Source: Mimachlamys varia (lineage: Eukaryota; Mollusca; Bivalvia; Pectinida; Pectinidae). From it: a stretch of DNA of 64,000 nucleotides. How positions within the stretch are numbered: position 1 is the stretch's first letter; each line of letters begins with the position of its first letter. The notes below the pieces were generated by a model. The model made no database searches, had not been told where the DNA came from, and was given only the letters and a program-made list of their open reading frames with translations. Made by a program: the position numbers and the translations under genes. Positions 23,252 to 37,250 of this stretch are shown piece after piece. Location of the stretch: NCBI GenBank assembly GCA_947623455.1, contig OX392527.1, forward strand, positions 11,900,001 through 11,964,000, given 5' to 3'.

Positions 23252-24054
23252 GTATAGGGGCCTTCAGTCAGGTGATGAGTGTCTGGTATAATTAGTGGTC
23301 AGTTTCTCACTGGACAGTCTGTGTTGGCTGTATGCTGTATATGTCCAATTTACTTATGTATCACTCAGAGCAAGCCCTGTCTTCCTAGATACACAACAGC
23401 CTTGGTTGGCAACCTTCCCATTATATTTCAAGGTCGGCAAACCTAACCTTTGATAGGTACTTAAAAACTTGTTTCTAATTTGTACTTACTTTCTTCAATT
23501 ACTATCTTTATGATAAGATGAATTAGAGTGTAACATGGTACTAATTGTAATTATCAGGTGAACCCTGTACAGCATGCCAGTTAAATAATACCATAATCAA
23601 CAACATTCAAAGGACAACATTACATAATTATCATCATGTACCATTACATGGGTCAAAGTAAAAAACAAAATTGAAAAAAAATTTAAGTAAGAAAAAGCTG
23701 AAAAAAAATGGAAATATATTTATTGACCATCCAAGTGTCAAGAAACAGAATTCCGTCACAAAACGGAAAACAATCACACATGTCATTATATCTTTTTTTA
23801 TTCTAAATTATACAGAATATCGACAGTTAAAAAAATGTATAAAGGGCTAACAACCAACCTCTGATAAAGCTTAATACTTCATGTTTATTTATAACAATTC
23901 CATGAATATAATCAGAGGATATTTTTTTCAAATAATGACATAGAAGGAAGTGGCAATAGGTAAAGGTATATACTATACTATGGTTAACCACCAGCATCTT
24001 CTATTAGATGATACATGAAATGCAATAAATAACATTGTATAAACTTGTACTTAC
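23252..24054. other. Single-copy AT-rich DNA
   Basis: No exon or element recognised. It would be intron directly downstream of the candidate exon at 24055..24097 if that exon is real. Confidence 0.4.
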
Positions 24055-24097
24055 CGCCAACTGATGGTGTTGAAGTGTTCTGAACTAGACAAGTCAT
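24055..24097 (-). CDS. Candidate first coding exon of MRTF (43 nt)
   Basis: Seen: on the minus strand, ATG with A at -3 and an in-frame TAG two codons upstream. The frame then reads MTCLVQNTSTPSVG plus one base (G), ending at a consensus donor GCG|GTAAGTAC. Phase is right: the leftover G joins the AC that opens the exon at 6762..7025 to give GAC (Asp), producing ...STPSVG-D-SSSGSG. Inference: this is the MRTF start, with a roughly 17-kb intron behind it. Against: the coding piece is short, a matching phase has a one-in-three chance, and I recognise no conserved residues. Other upstream exons cannot be excluded. Confidence 0.33.
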
Positions 24098-25770
24098 AGT
24101 CTACTTCTGTAGTTTGTCAATAAATACTTGAATAAATTAAATAAATTAAATAAATAAATAAATAATTTCACACTTTTTATCTACATTGTCCACACGGTAT
24201 GTACACTGTCTGTATGTGTGGCTGGCCTACACATCTCTGACCAGCAGTTGTCACAGCCTGGGTACCCACTCTCACTGCCAGTCAGCTGTTTACAGACCAG
24301 CTGGGGGTCTATATATATATATCTATCAGCTGATATCAGCCCTTCACAGTCCCTCATAGGTCACAAGTCCACACAGACCAGGCCCTAGTCCCAGCTACAG
24401 CAACAGTTTATGTATAAAGCAGTTCAGTTCACGATGGTTGGCTGATATTGGATTCCAGTTTGGTAGAAGTCCATGTGTTTGATATCCTTGGTTGTCCTTT
24501 GACAGTTGGTTGCCTGGTCAGTGTGTTGGTGTGGTGGTGAGGAGGTGACCAGTGGTAGCCATGTCTGACCCTTTGGTGACATAGGGGTACACTACACAAG
24601 TCCAACCCAGCTGCCTGGCCAGGCAGACTAGCAGTGTGCTATTCCACCAGTGCCGAGGCAGGCACCATTCTCAGAGAGAGGGGAGAGCTGATGTGCTCTA
24701 TATGAAATGCTAATGATAACAGCTGAGAGTCTGGTCGATCCTACTCCTCAGTAAGTGCTGCTGTGGTGTAATGGCATCCAGCTTACTTGTGGAGGGGAGA
24801 GAGTCCAGTCAAGGTATAACAGTCCCCCAGTACCTCCAACAATCCAGGTGGTGTTGATTAGTCCCTAGTCAGTACATACATACAGTAAATAGTTACAGCC
24901 CCTTACCTACCCCTCAGAGTGAGCAGCCCCTTACCTACCCCTCAAACAGGGCCACTTCATCCTCAAGCTAGAGTGTGTAGTCCCTTACTTATATTATATA
25001 TACCCACAAAAAATCCTCCATGTGGAATGGGGCTAACAGGTACAGATATTCCAGCCCTTTATTTAATGTCCAAAGCTATGCACAGAAATTCGGAAAAAGG
25101 ACAATATTCAAGAACTTAATAATCGGCTGATTTCTCTTTTGAGTGAGTTAATTACCTTTATCATATATACACCATATTTATTTGTTCGATAAAACATCAA
25201 GTACCTGTGACCTGTCCCACAACTGGGGTCAAGATCACCCAGGATCAGCAGGGGAGGGGTATATCCTAAGTCTGTCAGCCCTGGGGGCACAGGAAATGGC
25301 CCAGACCATTATTTACATCTTGTTAAGACCTAAATGTCCACTGTTGTCACACTGGACAATCAAATAAGCCACTATTATAGGTGTTACTCGTTTAGTTTAT
25401 GGCTAATCTCCACCCAGACAGTCCACAGAACAGGAAATCATTAGTAAGGATCAGCCCAATAGACACCATCTCTACAGAAACACTGACTCTATAATTAACT
25501 AGCTGGGTCCAGTCACATTATGTTTTAACAAGATTTTTACCAATCCATGAATGATTAATGTAAACACTTGTTTACAATTAGACAGCTGGATCAGCGATCA
25601 TGGTGATGTTCTCACCAATATAAATGTGATCACAAAAATGATATCTAGGAGGTGTTATATGGCTACCAAAGGGATTATCTAATGCCAGGCTTAACAAAAA
25701 ACCTTATTTGAGTGTGTAGATAGTATTGACAATTTTAAAGCGACAAGATTGAACTTATAATAATACACTG
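24098..25770. other. Upstream region with an AT microsatellite and a GC-richer block; possible promoter
   Basis: 24121-24172 is an AAAT/TAAAT microsatellite. 24180-24900 is clearly less AT-rich than its surroundings and contains a (TA)n run (24310-24323) about 210 bp upstream of the candidate MRTF ATG on the minus strand. It could be a TATA-containing promoter and 5'UTR (short upstream ATGs present), but nothing proves this. The remainder to 25770 is ordinary single-copy DNA. Confidence 0.25.
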
Positions 25771-28092
25771 GTCTAAACCTGAACATGACTTTACAGTAAA
25801 ACTTGTCCAAACCCGAACCTGGCTTTACAGTAAAACTTGTCTAAACCTGAACCCGACTTTACAGTAAAACTTGTCCAAACCCGAACCTGGCTTTACAGTA
25901 AAACTTGTCTAAACCTGAACCCGACTTTACAGTAAAACTTGTATAAACCCGAACCTGACTTTACAGTAAAACTTGTCTAAACCTGAACCTGACTTTACAG
26001 TAAAACTTGTCTAAACCTGAACCTGACTTTACAGTAAAACTTGTATAAACCTGAACCTGACTTGACAGTAAAACTTGTCTAAACCTGAACCTGACTTTAC
26101 AGTAAAACTTGTATAAACCTGAACCTGACTTGACAATAAAACTTGTATAAACCTGACATTACAGTAAAACTTGTCTAACCCCGAGCATGACTTTACAGTG
26201 AAACTTGTCTAAACCTGAACCCGACTTTACAGTAAAACTTGTATAAACCTGAACCTGACTTTACAGTAAAACTTGTCTAACCCCGAGCCTGACTTTACAG
26301 TAAAACTTGTATAAACCTGACTTTACAGTAAAACTTGTCTAACCCCGAGCCTGACTTTACAGTAAAACTTGTATAAACCTGAACCTGATTTTACAGTAAA
26401 ACTTGTATAAACCTGAACCCGACTTTACAGTAAAACTTGTATAAACCTGAACCCGACTTTACAGTAAAACTTGTATAAACCTGAACCTGACTTTACAGTA
26501 AAACTTGTATAAACCCGAACCTGACTTTACAGTAAAACTTGTATAAACCTGAACCTGACTTTACAGTAAAACTTGTCTAACCCCGAGCCTGACTTTACAG
26601 TAAAACTTGTATAAACCTGACTTTACAGTAAAACTTGTCTAACAACGAGCCTGACTTTACAGTAAAACTTGTATAAACCTGAACCTGACTTTACAGTAAA
26701 ACTTGTATAAACCTGAACCTGACTTTACAGTAAAACTTGTATAAACCCGAACCTGACTTTACAGTAAAACTTGTATAAACCTGAACCTGACTTTACAGTA
26801 AAACTTGTCTAACCCCGAGCCTGACTTTACAGTAAAACTTGTATAAACCTGACTTTACAGTAAAACTTGTCTAACAACGAGCCTGACTTTACAGTAAAAC
26901 TTGTATAAACCTGAACCCGACTTTACAGTAAAACTTGTATAAACCTGAACCCGACTTTACAGTAAAACTTGTCTAAACCCGAAACTGACTTTACAGTAAA
27001 AGTTGTATAAACCTGAACCCGACTTTACAGTAAAACTTGTCTAAACCTGAACCTGACTTTATAGTAAAACTTGTATAAACCCGAACCTGACTTTACAGTA
27101 AAACTTGTCTAACCCCGAGCCCGACTTTACAGTGAAACTTGTATAAACCCGAACCCGACTTTACAGTAAAACTTGTATAAACCCGAGCCTGACTTTACAG
27201 TAAAACTTGTATAAACCCGAAACTGACTTTACAGTAAAACTTGTATAAACCCGAACCTGACTTTACAGTAAAACTTGTCTAACCCCGAGCCTGACTTTAC
27301 AGTGAAACTTGTATAAACCCCGAACCTGACTTTACAGTAAAACTTGTATAAATCCGAACCTGATTTTGCAGTAAAACTTGTATAAACCCGAACCTGACTT
27401 TACAGTAAAACTTGTCGAAACCCGAGTCTGACTTTACAGTAAAACTTGTATAAACCCGAGCCTGACTTTACAGTAAAACTTGTATAAACCCGAGCGTGAC
27501 GTTACAGTAAAACTTGTATAAACCCGAACCTGACTTTACAGTAAAACTTGTATAAACCTGAACCTGACTTTACAGTAAAACTTGTATAAACCTGAACCTG
27601 ACTTTACAGTGAAACTTGTCTAAACCCGAACCTGACTTTATAGTAAAACTTGTCTAAACCTGAACCCGACTTTACAGTAAAACTTGTCTAAACCTGAACC
27701 TGACTTTATAGTAAAACTTGTCTAAACCCGAACCTGACTTTACAGTAAAACTTGTATAAACCTGAACCTGACTTTACAGTGAAACTTGTCTAAACCCGAA
27801 CCTGACTTTATAGTAAAACTTGTCTAAACCTGAACCCGACTTTACAGTAAAACTTGTCTAAACCTGAACCTGACTTTATAGTAAAACTTGTCTAAACCCG
27901 AACCTGACTTTATAGTAAAACTTGTCTAAACCTGAACCCGACTTTACAGTAAAACTTGTCTAAACCCGAACCTGACTTTATAGTAAAACTTGTCTAAACC
28001 TGAACCCGACTTTACAGTGAAACTTGTCTAAACCCGAACCTGACTTTATAGTAAAACTTGTCCAACCCCGAGCCTGACTTTACAGTATAACT
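25771..28092. repeat. 34-bp minisatellite, ~68 copies
   Basis: Unit CTTTACAGTAAAACTTGTAT then AAACCTGAACCTGA. Variants are TGTCTAAACC, CCCGAACC, TCTAACCCCGAGCC, a short 28-bp unit lacking AACCTG, and ATAGTAAAAC. Variant combinations recur as blocks (for example the CCCCGAG unit followed by the short unit near 26280, 26580 and 26810), indicating multi-unit duplications of about 230-300 bp. Confidence 0.96.
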
Positions 28093-29782
28093 TTGCTGGT
28101 GAGATTTGGACTCCAACCCACTGTGTTGCACAATGTAACTGCTAATTGTAGAGGAGGCTGACCACTAATGTCAGACGAGATATTTCTGGATTTTGAAGCT
28201 TGTGTTTTGTTATATGGATGTTAGTCTGGTCATAAAGCTCAAGGGAAATTAACTTCAGTCAAGGCCGAGAAAGGAAAGGCGGATTTATACCCCCATTTTA
28301 CAACAGCAAAAACAGGAAGCTTAGACACAAAGGAGTACTACAAATCTCCTCAATTCTTTCATTAAACTTGAACTGCTTCGGTGTATGCACAGTTTCTATA
28401 CAGGTGATGAGCTACGGCTTGTGTATGAAAGTCACGTCTAAAATGATGCCATATAATAACATCAGTTTCTGGTGTGTTTCTGCACTGTTTTGATAAATAT
28501 CTAAAGAATCCAAATAAATCAGAATAACTAATACTCAATTGATCTTTGCAAAGTCAGGTTTTCTCTTTCATTTGCAAATTAAACCCTGAAAGTTCTGAAG
28601 AGAAATCCAACTATCATTCTCTTTATCTAATGATTGATATAGGATACGGTTATTGTAAATAAAATAACAGAAAAAATAATACAATTTGACATTAACTAAA
28701 ACAAATCCTAATTTTATTATGACGTTTGGTACACAACAGGAATGTTATAAACTTAAGACACTGTAAACTGAACTTTTATAAATAATAAAATTAACTCTGG
28801 AAAATTAACTAAGGAATGTGTTGATAATGAAAGTCAAAAGTATGTGTAACAGTAAATTACAAAGTTGTAATACACAAACTCCTGCCAATACAGATATTTG
28901 GCAGGAGCTTTACATGATCCAACAACCTCCTCCCCTCCAATCCCATCCAGCATGTCCCCTCCCTGTACCCAGATGTTCCTCCACTAGATACAACATGTCC
29001 CTCACATAGTCCAGGATGTTTATAATTCTTCTAGGCCTTCAGGAATAACGTAAGTGCTGCTGCTGTTTCTATGCTATAAAGAATTTCGACATATTGATGT
29101 AAAAGACACAGAAAAATGCCACAAAAATCTAAACACTAAGTGCAATATAAGCTTTATTCAGAGGTTTCTTCCGTTTTTTAAATCTAAACAATTTAGCATT
29201 TTGAATAAATTTATCAGAAATATTTCCAATACTTCAGAAAGCTGTGAAATATTGGAAAATTAAACAATGGTTAGGTTCCTGTTGAACTGTTCATCTGTCA
29301 ACAGTAACATATGTCAACTAATATGAACAAAGGGAAATAACTCTGAGTTAATTATCTCCAACAAGGGAGGGTTTATACTTCTTGTATGCTCAATCCACAT
29401 ATATATAAACACAACAAAACAATTCAAAATTAAACCACGGTTCTTGTACATACTATGGAGAAACTCCCTTGAAGCAATGTATAGGTTTGTTATCACTTGT
29501 TTTTTTTTTTCTCCCAAGGACATTTTGAAAAAAAATTAATTAAAATCATCTTCTGACATACTCCAGCACGCCGGTGTAAGTGGGTGTGGCACTGTTTATA
29601 AACATGAGATCAGAATTTTGTAAAGAAATTAAAAAAAAAAACACCCCAATCTTATCAATCACATTGTTTTGCTATAAGTGTTTTAATTATCAAAGTAGTG
29701 TCACAGACCCTGGAATAACATCAAGTTGCCTAAATATAAACAGGTTATCTTAACAGATAATTATGATTATAAACTTACAGCT
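28093..29782. other. Single-copy DNA without recognisable genes
   Basis: AT-rich with several small open frames of no coding character and homopolymer T/A runs (29500, 29630). Nothing supported. Confidence 0.45.
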
Positions 29783-32700
29783 AATGTGTAGAGAGTAGAG
29801 GTACAGCTATGTCTGTATGTAACAAGTAGTGGTACTATGTTGTAGACATTGTAATGTGTAGAGTAGAGGTACAGCTATGTCTGTATGTAACAAGTAGTGG
29901 TACCATGTTGTAGACATTGTAATGTGTAGAGTAGAGGTACAGCTATGTCTGTATGTAACAAGTAGTGGTACTATGTTGTAGACATTGTAATGTGTAGAGT
30001 AGAGGTACAGCTATGTCTGTATGTAACAAGTAGTGGTACCATGTTGTAGACATTGTAATGTGTAGAGAGTAGAGGTACAGCTATGTCTGTATGTAACAAG
30101 TAGTGGTACCATGTTGTAGACATTGTAATGTGTAGAGAGTAGAGGTACAGCTATGTCTGTATGTAACAAGTAGTGGTACCATGTTGTAGACATTGTAATG
30201 TGTAGAGTAGAGGTACAGCTATGTCTGTATGTAACAAGTAGTGGTACCATGTTGCAGACATTGTAATGTGTAGAGAGTAGAGGTACAGCTATGTCTGTAT
30301 GTAACAAGTAGTGGTACTATGTTGTAGACATTGTAATGTGTAGAGAGTAGAGGTACAGCTATGTCTGTATGTAACAAGTAGTGGTACCATGTTGTAGACA
30401 TTGTAATGTGTAGAGTAGAGGTACAGCTATGTCTGTATGTAACAAGTAGTGGTACTATGTTGTAGACATTGTAATGTGTAGAGTAGAGGTACAGCTATGT
30501 CTGTATGTAACAAGTAGTGGTACCATGTTGTAGACATTGTAATGTGTAGAGTAGAGGTACAGCTATGTCTGTATGTAACAAGTAGTGGTACTATGTTGTA
30601 GACATTGTAATGTGTAGAGTAGAGGTACAGCTATGTCTGTATGTAACAAGTAGTGGTACCATGTTGTAGACATTGTAATGTGTAGAGTAGAGGTACAGCT
30701 ATGTCTGTATGTAACAAGTAGTGGTACCATGTTGTAGACATTGTAATGTGTAGAGTAGAGGTACAGCTATGTCTGTATGTAACAAGTAGTGGTACCATGT
30801 TGTAGACATTGTAATGTGTAGAGAGTAGAGGTACAGCTATGTCTGTATGTAACAAGTAGTGGTACCATGTTGTAGACATTGTAATGTGTAGAGTAGAGGT
30901 ACAGCTATGTCTGTATGTAACAAGTAGTGGTACCATGTTGTAGACATTGTAATGTGTAGAGTAGAGGTACAGCTATGTCTGTATGTAACAAGTAGTGGTA
31001 CCATGTTGTAGACATTGTAATGGGTAGAGTAGAGGTACAGCTATGTCTGTATGTAACAAGTAGTGGTACCATGTTGTAGACATTGTAATGGGTAGAGTAG
31101 AGGTACAGCTATGTCTGTATGTAACAAGTAGTGGTACCATGTTGTAGACATTGTAATGTGTAGAGAGTAGAGGTACAGCTATGTCTGTATGTAACAAGTA
31201 GTGGTACCATGTTGTTTGACATTATAATGTGTAGAGTAGAGGTACAGCTATGTCTATATGTAACAAGTAGTGGTACCATGTTGTAGACATTGTAATGTGT
31301 AGAGAGTAGAGGTACAGCTATGTCTATATAATTGACAATGTAATGGTGCTGTAATGTGTAGAGTAGAGGTACAGCTATGTCTGTATGTAACAATCAGTGG
31401 TACCATGTTGTAGACATTGTAATGTGTAGAGTAGAGGTACAGCTATGTCTGTATGTAACAAGTAGTGGTACCATGTTGTAGACATTGTAATGGGTAGAGT
31501 AGAGGTACAGCTATGTCTGTATGTAACAAGTAGTGGTACCATGTTGTAGACATTGTAATGTGTAGAGTAGAGGTACAGCTATGTCTGTATGTAACAAGTA
31601 GTGGTACTATGTTGTAGACATTGTAATGTGAAGAGAGTAGAGGTACAGCTATGTCTGTATGTAACAAGTAGTGGTACCATGTTGTAGACATTGTAATGTG
31701 TAGAGTAGAGGTACAGCTATGTCTGTATGTAACAAGTAGTAGTACCATGTTGTAAACATTGTAATGTGTAGAGTAGAGGTACAGCTATGTCTGTATGTAA
31801 CAAGTAGTGGTACCATGTTGTAGACATTGTAATGTGTAGAGTAGAGGTACAGCTATGTCTGTATGTAACAAGTAGTAGTACCATGTTGTAAACATTGTAA
31901 TGTGTAGAGTAGAGGTACAGCTATGTCTGTATGTAACAAGTAGTGGTACCATGTTGTAGACATTGTAATGTGTAGAGTAGAGGTACAGCTATGTCTGTAT
32001 GTAACAAGTAGTGGTACCATGTTGTAGACATTGTAATGTGTAGAGTAGAGGTACAGCTATGTCTGTATGTAACAAGTAGTGGTACCATGTTGTAAACATT
32101 GTAATGTGTAGAGTAGAGGTACAGCTATGTCTGTATGTAACAAGTAGTGGTACTATGTTGTAGACATTGTAATGTGTAGAGTAGAGGTACAGCTATGTCT
32201 GTATGTAACAAGTAGTGGTACCATGTTGTAGACATTGTAATGTGTAGAGAGTAGAGGTACAGCTATGTCTGTATGTAACAAGTAGTGGTACCATGTTGTA
32301 GACTTGTAATGTGTAGAGTAGAGGTACAGCTATGTCTGTATGTAACAAGTAGTGGTACCATGTTGTAGACATTGTAATGTGTAGAGTAGAGGTACAGCTA
32401 TGTCTGTATGTAACAAGTAGTGGTACCATGTTGTTTGACATTGTAATGTGTAGAGTAGAGGTACAGCTATGTCTGTATGTAACAAGTAGTGGTACCATGT
32501 TGTAGACATTGTAATGTGTAGAGAGTAGAGGTACAGCTATGTCTGTATGTAACAAGTAGTGGTACTATGTTGTAGACATTGTAATGTGTAGAGTAGAGGT
32601 ACAGCTATGTCTGTATGTAACAAGTAGTGGTACCATGTTGTAGACATTGTAATGTGTAGAGAGTAGAGGTACAGCTATGTCTGTATGTAACAAGTAGTGG

Positions 32701-35700
32701 TACCATGTTGTAGACATTGTAATGTGTAGAGGGTAGAGGTACAGCTATGTCTGTATGTAACAAGTAGTGGTACTATGTTGTAGACATTGTAATGTGTAGA
32801 GTAGAGGTACAGCTATGTCTGTATGTAACAAGTAGTGGTACCATGTTGTAGACATTGTAATGTGTAGAGTAGAGGTACAGCTATGTCTGTATGTAACAAG
32901 TAGTGGTACCATGTTGTAGACATTGTAATGTGTAGAGAGTAGAGGTACAGCTATGTCTGTATGTAACAAGTAGTGGTACCATGTTGTAGACATTGTAATG
33001 TGTAGAGTAGAGGTACAGCTATGTCTGTATGTAACAAGTAGTGGTACTATGTTGTAGACATTGTAATGGGTAGAGTAGAGGTACAGCTATGTCTGTATGT
33101 AACAAGTAGTGGTACCATGTTGTAGACATTGTAATGTGTAGAGTAGAGGTACAGCTATGTCTGTATGTAACAAGTAGTGGTACCATGTTGTAGACATTGT
33201 AATGTGTAGAGAGTAGAGGTACAGCTATGTCTGTATGTAACAAGTAGTGGTACCATGTTGTTTGACATTGTAATGTGTAGAGTAGAGGTACAGCTATGTC
33301 TATATGTAACAAGTAGTGGTACCATGTTGTAGACATTGTAATGTGTAGAGAGTAGAGGTACAGCTATGTCTATATAATTGACAATGTAATGGTGCTGTAA
33401 TGTGTAGAGTAGAGGTACAGCTATGTCTGTATGTAACAATCAGTGGTACCATGTTGTAGACATTGTAATGTGTAGAGAGTAGAGGTACAGCTATGTCTGT
33501 ATGTAACAAGTAGTGGTACTATGTTGTAGACATTGTAATGTGTAGAGTAGAGGTACAGCTATGTCTGTATGTAACAAGTAGTGGTACCATGTTGTAGACA
33601 TTGTAATGTGTAGAGTAGAGGTACAGCTATGTCTGTATGTAACAAGTAGTGGTACCATGTTGTAGACATTGTAATGTGTAGAGTAGAGGTACAGCTATGT
33701 CTGTATGTAACAAGTAGTGGTACTATGTTGTAGACATTGTAATGTGAAGAGAGTAGAGGTACAGCTATGTCTGTATGTAACAAGTAGTGGTACCATGTTG
33801 TAGACATTGTAATGTGTAGAGAGTAGAGGTACAGCTATGTCTGTATGTAACAAGTAGTGGTACCATGTTGTAGACATTGTAATGTGTAGAGTAGAGGTAC
33901 AGCTATGTCTGTATGTAACAATCAGTGGTACCATGTTGTAGACATTGTAATGTGTAGAGAGTAGAGGTACAGCTATGTCTGTATGTAACAAGTAGTGGTA
34001 CTATGTTGTAGACATTGTAATGTGTAGAGTAGAGGTACAGCTATGTCTGTATGTAACAAGTAGTGGTACCATGTTGTAGACATTGTAATGTGTAGAGTAG
34101 AGGTACAGCTATGTCTGTATGTAACAAGTAGTGGTACCATGTTGTAGACATTGTAATGTGTAGAGTAGAGGTACAGCTATGTCTGTATGTAACAAGTAGT
34201 GGTACTATGTTGTAGACATTGTAATGTGAAGAGAGTAGAGGTACAGCTATGTCTGTATGTAACAAGTAGTGGTACCATGTTGTAGACATTGTAATGTGTA
34301 GAGAGTAGAGGTACAGCTATGTCTGTATGTAACAAGTAGTGGTACCATGTTGTAGACATTGTAATGTGTAGAGTAGAGGTACAGCTATGTCTGTATGTAA
34401 CAAGTAGTGGTACCATGTTGTAGACATTGTAATGTGTAGAGAGTAGAGGTACAGCTATGTCTGTATGTAACAAGTAGTGGTACCATGTTGTAGACATTGT
34501 AATGTGTAGAGAGTAGAGGTACAGCTATGTCTGTATGTAACAAGTAGTGGTACCATGTTGTTTGACATTGTAATGTGTAGAGTAGAGGTACAGCTATGTC
34601 TGTATGTAACAAGTAGTGGTACCATGTTGTAGACATTGTAATGTGTAGAGTAGAGGTACAGCTATGTCTGTATGTAACAAGTAGTGGTACCATGTTGTAG
34701 ACATTGTAATGTGTAGAGTAGAGGTACAGCTATGTCTGTATGTAACAAGTAGTGGTACCATGTTGTAGACATTGTAATGTGTAGAGTAGAGGTACAGCTA
34801 TGTCTGTATGTAACAAGTAGTGGTACTATGTTGTAGACATTGTAATGTGTAGAGAGTAGAGGTACAGCTATGTCTGTATGTAACAAGTAGTGGTACCATG
34901 TTGTTTGACATTGTAATGTGTAGAGAGTAGAGGTACAGCTATGTCTGTATGTAACAAGTAGTGGTACCATGTTGTAGACATTGTAATGTGTAGAGAGTAG
35001 AGGTACAGCTATGTCTGTATGTAACAAGTAGTGGTACCATTTTGTTTGACATTGTAATGTGTAGAGTAGAGGTACAGCTATGTCTGTATGTAACAAGTAG
35101 TGGTACCATGTTGTTTGACATTGTAATGTGTAGAGTAGAGGTACAGCTATGTCTGTATGTAACAAGTAGTGGTACCATGTTGTAGACATTGTAATGTGTA
35201 GAGAGTAGAGGTACAGCTATGTCTGTATGTAACAAGTAGTGGTACCATGTTGTTTGACATTATAATGTGTAGAGTAGAGGTACAGCTATGTCTGTATGTA
35301 ACAAGTAGTGGTACCATGTTGTAGACATTGTAATGTGTAGAGAGTAGAGGTACAGCTATGTCTGTATGTAACAAGTAGTGGTACCATGTTGTAGACATTG
35401 TAATGGGTAGAGTAGAGGTACAGCTATGTCTGTATGTAACAAGTAGTGTTACAATGTTGTAGACATTGTAATGTGTAGAGAGTAGAGGTACAGCTATGTC
35501 TGTATGTAACAAGTAGTGGTACCATGTTGCAGACATTGTAATGTGTAGAGAGTAGAGGTACAGCTATGTCTGTATGTAACAAGTAGTGGTACTATGTTGT
35601 AGACATTGTAATGTGTAGAGAGTAGAGGTACAGCTATGTCTGTATGTAACAAGTAGTGGTACCATGTTGTAGACATTGTAATGTGTAGAGAGTAGAGGTA

Positions 35701-35960
35701 CAGCTATGTCTGTATGTAACAAGTAGTGGTACCATGTTGTAGACATTGTAATGTGTAGAGAGTAGAGGTACAGCTATGTCTGTATGTAACAAGTAGTGGT
35801 ACCATGTTGTAGACATTGTAATGTGTAGAGTAGAGGTACAGCTATGTCTGTATGTAACAAGTAGTGGTACCATGTTGTAGACATTGTAATGTGTAGAGTA
35901 GAGGTACAGCTATGTCTGTATGTAACAAGTAGTGGTACTATGTTGTAGACATTGTAATGT
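29783..35960. repeat. 68/70-bp minisatellite, ~90 copies
   Basis: Unit GTAGAG(AG)TAGAGGTACAGC, then TATGTCTGTATGTAACAAGT, AGTGGTACCATGTTGTAGAC and ATTGTAATGT. Length is 68 or 70 bp according to one AG dinucleotide. Variants are GTACTATG, TTGTTTGACATT, GAAGAGAG, GGGTAGAG, TCTATATG and AACAATCAG. Two islands of the 57-bp sister unit (TATAATTGACAATGTAATGG) occur at about 31323 and 33369. The minus strand is stop-free in all frames, so the many 60-175-residue frames are artefacts. Confidence 0.97.
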
Positions 35961-36823
35961 GTAGAGTAGAGGTACAGCTATGTCTATATAATTGACAATG
36001 TAATGGTGGTGTAATGTGTAGAGAGTAGAGGTACAGCTATGTCTGTATAATTGACAATGTAATGGTGCTGTAATATGTTGAGTAGAGGTACAGCTATGTC
36101 TGTATAATTGACAATGTAATGGTGCTGTAATGTGTAGAGAGTAGAGGTACAGCTATGTCTGTATAATTGACAATGTAATGGTGCTGTAATGTGTAGAGTA
36201 GAGGTACAGCAATGTCTGTATAATTGACAATGTAATGGTGCTGTAATGTGTAGAGTAGAGGTACAGCAATGTCTGTATAATTGACAATGTAATGGTGCTG
36301 TAATGTGTAGAGTAGAGGTACAGCAATGTCTGTATAATTGACAATGTAATGGTGCTGTAATGTGTAGAGTAGAGGTACAGCTATGTCTGTATAATTGACA
36401 ATGTAATGGTGCTGTAATGTGTAGAGAGTAGAGGTACAGCAATGTCTGTATAATTGACAATGTAATGGTGCTGTAATGTGTAGAGTAGAGGTACAGCTAT
36501 GTCTGTATAATTGACAATGTAATGGTGCTGTAATGTGTAGAGTAGAGGTACAGCTATGTCTGTATAATTGACAATGTAATGGTGCTGTAATGTGTAGAGT
36601 AGAGGTACAGCTATGTCTGTATAATTGACAATGTAATGGTGCTGTAATGTGTAGAGAGTAGAGGTACAGCAATGTCTGTATAATTGACAATGTAATGGTG
36701 CTGTAATGTGTAGAGTAGAGGTACAGCTATGTCTGTATAATTGACAATGTAATGGTGCTGTAATGTGTAGAGTAGAGGTACAGCTATGTCTGTATAATTG
36801 ACAATGTAATGGTGCTGTAATGT
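35961..36823. repeat. 57/59-bp minisatellite, ~15 copies, sister of the preceding array
   Basis: Unit shares GTAGAGTAGAGGTACAGCTA and TGTCTGTAT with the 68/70-bp unit, but the second half is replaced by AATTGACAATGTAATGGTGC + TGTAATGT. It ends sharply at 36823. Open frames on the minus strand are by-products. Confidence 0.96.
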
Positions 36824-37250
36824 ACGCTCCACTCCAACAGGTTGTTTCCATCTGCCAGGACAAGTCACAGCAGCTATCGTCTACTCCAGACCACATCTTG
36901 AAATCTCCTTTGTTTTTATCTCCATCGTTACTTGAAATCTCCTTTGTTTTTATCTCCATCGTTACTTGCTATCTTCTAACTAGGATTTTACCTTCCAATG
37001 TATCTATTATTTGGTAATTAAGAAGCCATCAGTTAACAATGTCTGATATTGTCTTTAGCTACCATTAATGCAGTAGGATATTGGTCGGTAATTTACTAGC
37101 GCGACAGCTGCACATATGCCGCAGAACATTCATCATCTTATATTTAGTAACATTCTATCTTAAAAGAATCTTACATACGCGTTGCAAGGTCCATGAAGAC
37201 CTGGTATATATGCACTACATAAAGTCCACTTAGATCACCACAACTAACGT
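36824..37250. other. Spacer with one 35-bp duplication
   Basis: Contains two adjacent copies of CTTGAAATCTCCTTTGTTTT + TATCTCCATCGTTA (36896-36966). Otherwise single-copy. Confidence 0.6.

Noticed and set aside
30011..36959. More than 25 minus-strand frames of 60-198 residues (HTDIAVPLL... period)
   Set aside because: By-products of the 68/70- and 57/59-bp satellites. Unit lengths are mostly not multiples of three, so the frame shifts every unit, which no real protein would tolerate.
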